In this document: positions 58,601 through 64,000 of the stretch, in pieces
How the letters are laid out: each line of letters opens with the position of its first letter
How positions within the stretch are numbered: position 1 is the stretch's first letter
From: Gymnogyps californianus
Lineage: Eukaryota > Chordata > Aves > Accipitriformes > Cathartidae
Direction of reading: 5' to 3'
Assembly: GCF_018139145.2 (NCBI RefSeq)
Contig: NC_059475.1
Span: forward strand, 17,922,937 to 17,986,936
Length of the DNA: 64,000 nt
Program-made: the position numbers and the translations under genes
Notes under the pieces: model-generated
Database searches by the model: none
What the model was told of the DNA's origin: nothing
What the model saw: the letters and a program-made list of their open reading frames with translations, nothing else

Positions 58601-61600
58601 TTATCCCCGTTTATCCTTGTGCCTCTGGGTAAATAAACCGCGGGGCAAGGGGAAGGTGGAAGCTGGGAAGGAGAGTGCTGGCCCTGGGGCAGATGCTCCC
58701 TTTTGCACACCCACTAGCCCTGGCGAGGCAGGGGTGTCCCCAGGGACATGAGCATGGGGAGTTTATTAGGGGGTGGCGTGTGCCCGGGGTTGGATCTACC
58801 CGCCCAGCATCCCGCAGCGAGGTGGAGTTGCAGAGGGCTTTTGTAGATTTGGCCCTAAAAGAGAGTGCGTCCCCTTTTCCACTTTATATAAATGCCCATA
58901 GCAGCCAGCCCTGTGGGAGGGAGCCAAGCCAGCTTTGGGTTGGGGTGGCCGAGGGCATTCACACACAAGCGCATGGGCCTTTGAGGAACAAATATTCAGC
59001 CACAGCCTGCATCAAGGATGTTGGCTGGGGGAGAAAAAAGAACCATTTGCTGGTCTGGGCACAGCAAGAGCCTACCCACAGCTCGTCCTGTTGTGCCTGC
59101 GGGCTGCTCGCTTCCCTCCTGGCTTTTCTCCCCCCTGCATTTGTTTTCTTTCAGTTCCTGTTGGTTTATCAATCTTTATTAGTCTCCACTCGCTTTGGTA
59201 GAGCTCAGTCACCTGCTGGGCCTGTGGCCCTGCATGGGGGCTTCGCCTTTGCTGGCTGCAGGGGATGGTGGTGCAATGGGGTCCCTTCAGTGAGCACCCC
59301 AAACAGTCCCACCACTCCTCTTTTTCTTCCTCAGGTCACCTAAGAAACACCCTCCTGTCCTGCCACCCCCTTGCTTCCCTGCAGGCAGGCAGGTGGGCAG
59401 CAAGGCAGCGCTGGGCACCTTGCTTTCCCACTTACCAGGCAGGGATGCACCTGCCCACAGGAAGCTGAACCCACCATTGGGACTGATGGCACAGCGTTGG
59501 ACGTGGTGAGGAAGGTGGTCTTGTTCACAAGTGTTTCCCATGGGGTTATTTTTCTCCGTGAAAGCAAGCATCTGTTGTGCTGGGCTCTCCTTGCATATGA
59601 TTTTTAAAGCTGGTGAAGGTATTTAGAAATGATGCCCTGGGCCTGGTGTAGCTGCGCTGGAGGAGCAAGAGGCACACAGCTCTGATCAGCCAGAGGCAGA
59701 GCCACACTCGCCGCTGCTGAGGCTGCATGCCTAGGGCTAAAGCGCTGCGTTAAATGGAGGCAGCCTTTTTCTCCAGGCTACTTAACAGACACCAAGACCT
59801 CCAAGAGATGGATAACACCTGTGACCTGAAGTTTTTATGGTGCGTATTTTCTTTTAGAAAACCATGAGCAACTCTCTGCTGTGAACCCTGTATTTCCCAG
59901 CCTGCCCCCCCTCCCCCCACCCCCCCCAGCCTGGCACGTGTCCCTGAGCAATCACAAATGCGCGGAGGCACGATACAGCTCTCCAGCTATGAAATCCCAG
60001 TAAAAGCCCTTATTCTGCATGTTTGATGCTTTCAGGCCTTGACATCAGCAGCTGCACCTCTGCTGATCTCTGCTCCAGCTGTGCACGCTGGCTGCCCCAG
60101 AAAGGCAGGGCTGGGGTGGGCGCATGAACATCCCCTGTCCCCCAGGGCAGATGGGGACATCGGAGTAGGCTCGGGTGGCTCATCCCGGCTGAGCACCTGG
60201 CCCCTGTTACTTCACTGTCTTTATTTGTAAAGGGAGAGCTCAGATCCACGCAGTGCCCCAGGTTGTCTGAAACAGAGAACTCTCCATCCCAAAGTCCTTG
60301 TCTCCGTGTGTTTCAGATCCTATTTTGGCTGCCCAAGGTGATACAGTCAGATCCTAAATTAGCCTCTTATAATCTAAATTGAATTTAGACCCAGAAAATC
60401 CCCGGCTTTCAGATGTTTCTGGTTACACAATAACCCTGGCTCTCCTTCTCAGAGGAGTGAAATGGCAGGATTTTGAAATTCCTTGTTGGTTCATGTTTGC
60501 ATATAAATGCTGATTTTATCTTTTCTGTACACAAAGTAAACACAAAGCTGTTTTACAATAATGTTGCCGTTGAAACATGCACTCAGGATGGCAAAACAAC
60601 CCTGACTTAGAGATGTTTCCAGGCCCAAGGACCATGCCTCCCTTCCCACAAAGAAGCCGCCCGCTCTGAGATGCCCAGCCCACCCTCATCCCTGTTGATG
60701 CAGTTCAACAGGCAGATTTCGTAAGGCAGGAGCGAGAAGCAGAAGTAGAAGTGAGGCGGTGATGGTAAAAGATGTCGATTCACCCAGGCCGCCCAAGCCG
60801 GTGAGCAAGCCTAAGTGCAGGTTCCCAATGGAGCTTAATTTTTCCATAGACCCCCAAGAGGCCTGGACCATGCTGGAAGTGCCCAGACCCACTGCAACTG
60901 GGCAATGATGGCACTCACTTTAACAGGAACTCATATCGCTTATCTTTTTTTAATGCTGGTCTACACAGGGAATGTAATTCAGATTAAAATAGGGGCTTAA
61001 AGTAAGGTAGCTATTGATGATTGACTCTCTGGGGGAAAACTCTTACGCTAAAAGATGCTCTTTGTGAAAGAACTAAGCGTAGTCGTGGCCAGGAGCAAAG
61101 AGAAAGGAAGGAGTGCTGCTGGGAGGGGATAACTGACGTAGAGTAAGTTAATTCAGCATAATTCCTGAATTACAGAGCCCTACCTGGGGGTCAGAGATGG
61201 CTATACTTAAAAAAATGACTGTGTCCACAAGCCTGATAGCCTTAGTTATGGAAAGAATATTGTAAAATCAAAGAAAACCACATTTTCTGATGATTTCTTC
61301 TCTGTCAGTGGATGTTGCAGAAACTCCATTTGAAAGTCAACAGCCTCTGGTGAAAGAGGCACTCTTGGGTGCAAGGGGAGAGGACAAAAATGCAGCCCAA
61401 ATATCTCCCTTCAGCCATCTAGGTGTGTGGTGTCTACTTTAAGTTAGTCATTTGACTAGTCATCTACTTTAATAGCCCACGAAGACAGAGGCATTTTCTG
61501 AGAGCAATTCTTTCTGCTTGCTGTAGGATGACTATTTGACATGGGATCAACCACCCCTGGGTGATGCCTGTCCCTCCTGATGGCTGTAGGTGGGTCCGTG

Positions 61601-64000
61601 GTGAGTAGATGCATCAGTCGTAGCCAGCTTTAGGTGGTCACGGGTAGATGAGTTGCCTCCTGCCCTATATACCCGAGTGCTCATGGAGGCTGAAGCACTT
61701 CCCCCTGTCCAAGAAGTCATCTCTGAAACAACACCTATTCAGCCCAAAGTTCACTGAAGTCCAGGTTGCTGTAGCTTTCAGTGGCCTTTGCATCACGTCT
61801 GTACTATCTGAGGCAGTATCAGAAATGGACCCCGCTTTATTGTTGATGGTCACCATACCTGATCTACAACACGGATCAGACTGAAAAAGCCCACAGCCTC
61901 ATCCACTGGCCATCAAGCCTTCATCTTTAAATGATACTAAATGCATCCAGCAAATGCTGGGTAATATGTTTTTCATGTCCTAGCAGTCATATGGGATTCA
62001 AATGCTACTGCCTTTGACATTGCAAGAGCAAAACCTGAAAATGTCATACAGCTGTTTAATGGAAAACAATTAAAAAAGTGAACTTGCAGGATATTTCTAT
62101 TAAAAATCACACTTTCCTTCTTGTTGCTTTGGATAGGAGGCTTAGGAGAAGGACTGGTGTGTGCACACATTCTTGAGGCACTAACTCCTGTGGCCAACGC
62201 AAGTGACATCAGGAGGTGGGATGAAGAAGACAATTGAGAAATGTCGGATCATTTAGAAACATGAGTTGTTCTGCAGCCCATGTCACAAGCCATTGCAATG
62301 GGACAAGCAAATCATCCCAAGCCTCCTGGCACAGCTGCCCGAGCATGGCTCATACCTCTGCAGTGGAAAGCAAGGCTTGCTTCCGTAAGGCAGCAGGTTC
62401 CATTGCAGCATGTCAAGCCTTGCTGCAAGCCCTTGCTATCCTTTGCAGCCAGGTAGTTAACACTGATGCAAATTTCATTACTGCAGGCAGAGCCCCAGCC
62501 TGTCTAGAAATGTGAGCATCAGCTAGGACCAGTATGAAAGAAAAAATATATTAATTTGTCAGGAATGATAGAAAATGCTCTTGCTGGTATCCTATCTCTA
62601 AATGAAGTCACTCACCCACACAAGCTCCTCATCTGACCTCACTTGGGTGGCTTTTACTGCCTTCATTGTTCCTATAAAAATCTCAGATGGATTTCAGTCC
62701 ATAAAGAAGATGGAAACTCTACTAATTACCTTACAGCTGCGAGACAAGCCCACCCCTACGTTGCCCTGAGCCCTCCTCCTTGCCAGAATCCCAAATCCTT
62801 ATCCCCCACCGAAAGCCATGGGCAATTTCAAAGGGCTGGAGAGACCTTCTCCTCTCTGCCTCTGCTTCTGCCCTTTGCATTGCAGGAGGGCATGTAAATA
62901 CAACACAGCGAGTGAAGGGACAGATACTTCTCTGCCTTTAAAGAAGCCGTATCATATGTATTTTCTGTAGGTGAGCAGATGTGGCAACTGTTTGTCTCCC
63001 AACCTGAGCTGGCTGGGTGTCACTGCTCCCATCCTGGCACCCTTTCCCTGTTGCTGCAGCCCCCTCAGTGCTCCTGCCTTACCTCCAGCCTCTCTGGGCG
63101 GTGATTAATGGTGCCCATCAATCAAGCACTGCTGTGATGAATGTGGCAGGCAGTTTGCGATTAACCTTGGGGAACCTTGTTCCCCTGCTCCCCCCGGCCA
63201 TCCTCCTCCGGAGCCCCCCGCTGAGATTATCGGGTGAAATGAGGCGGGATACGTATGTATGGGGGGCCCTGGAGAACAGGTCTTCTGGTCTTTTCATATT
63301 GAAATGGTGAGGTCTCAATTGCTCCTTTGAAGTTTGTTCTGCAGGGGTAAAAAAAACCCCAAACCCCAGCGTTTTCCTTCAATAATGCAGGAGGGAACCA
63401 AGATTGGGACAGTCGGGGTTAGTGTCAATGGTGGTGCCAAAAGGAGTCGGCTCACCTGCCTTGTACGAGAAGAGAAAGTGTAAAACCGTGGGGCAATTAT
63501 CATATGGGACAGAGTTTCACTTGACCTCTCCCTGTTTTCCCTGCTGTCTGGGTAGCATCAGGCGACCCTGGCTCTGCTAGTGCTGTACCAACACAGGATG
63601 AAATATAGTCTTTGCTTTCAAGAAGTCATGGCAATGATTTCTTAGTTTATTACAATGTCATTTAATGGCTTCAGCCGGGATTGTTCATCCCTGCCACTGG
63701 AGGGGGGTGGAAAGGGAAGGTGCTCCCATTTCTGCCTATGCCAAGTGCTTATATTCGGGGTTGCTTGTCTGAACCCAGACTGATGTCCTTGCAAGCAGCA
63801 GCGTGGCTTGCCTTGATGCGGCACGGTGCACCTTGCGTGCTGTTGGGACAGAAGTACCGTACCTATATGAAAACAAGTCTCCTGTGATTTATTTCAGGTT
63901 CCTGGTTAAAATGGAACCGCTGCCCTGAGCTCAGCCCAGCCTCAGCAGGGTACGTGGGGCTCCCAGGCACTGCAGTCTGGCACGCTGCGGCAGGCTGAGG
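49700..64000. other. Intergenic, 3' of ASCL2
   Basis: 14.3 kb with no supported gene or recognisable transposon. TH is expected further right on the plus strand, but no TH first exon is visible. Contents worth noting: A/T-rich complex stretches at 53560-53690 and 56860-57425, a purine-rich tract at 58196-58329 followed by a pyrimidine-rich tract at 58437-58510, and a C-rich run at 59905-59931. Confidence 0.6.
49874..49889. repeat. Poly(C) run of 16
   Basis: Uninterrupted C16 just beyond the ASCL2 poly(A) signal. It is prone to length polymorphism and sequencing error. Confidence 0.9.

Noticed and set aside
58000..64000. Search for tyrosine hydroxylase (TH) first exon at the right side
   Set aside because: No RRAVSEQDA-type sequence is found in any frame I inspected; TH is expected beyond the window.
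1..64000. CRISPR arrays, operons, prophage or other microbial systems
   Set aside because: The window is vertebrate nuclear DNA with spliced genes and LINE/LTR repeats; no regularly spaced repeats were seen.

Overview
This window is nuclear DNA from a bird. Three things point there: 5'-truncated CR1 LINE copies, one on each strand and both ending in the typical ATTCTATG-type 3' terminus; a solo ERV LTR of a kind I know to be common in avian, probably non-galliform, genomes; and two genes whose exon-by-exon structure matches vertebrate TSPAN32 and ASCL2. The species cannot be named from this sequence.

Layout. Bases 1-8777 are intergenic, with one minus-strand CR1 and no gene I can support. 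Bases 8778-39998 hold an eight-coding-exon tetraspanin, TSPAN32, on the minus strand. I rebuilt it from the sequence: all seven introns are GT-AG, the reading phase is kept throughout, and the model protein is 242 residues. Its largest introns (intron 4, 14.7 kb; intron 3, 7.0 kb) contain a solo LTR in the same orientation as the gene, a plus-strand CR1, and an isolated CpG-rich block. Bases 39999-40125 are the probable TSPAN32 promoter, with a ZNF143/THAP11-like motif and a CACGTG E-box. Bases 40126-47399 are intergenic. A CpG island at about 47400-49180 contains ASCL2 (CDS 48262-48786, plus strand), a proneural-type bHLH transcription factor, followed by a likely 3'UTR intron and a poly(A) signal at 49679. 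Bases 49700-64000 are intergenic, with no recognisable exon.

Genomic context. In mammals the order is TH - ASCL2 - TSPAN32 - CD81, with ASCL2 and TSPAN32 transcribed away from each other. The same divergent arrangement is seen here, so CD81 would be expected beyond the left edge and TH beyond the right edge. No exon of either lies in the window. The two genes are not known to act in one pathway: TSPAN32 is a leukocyte membrane organiser and ASCL2 a stem-cell/progenitor transcription factor. The rest of the window is regulatory or neutral noncoding DNA, in which I flag several motif clusters. I found no undescribed multi-gene system; the most useful observations concern alternative ends, alternative promoters and candidate regulatory elements of these two genes.
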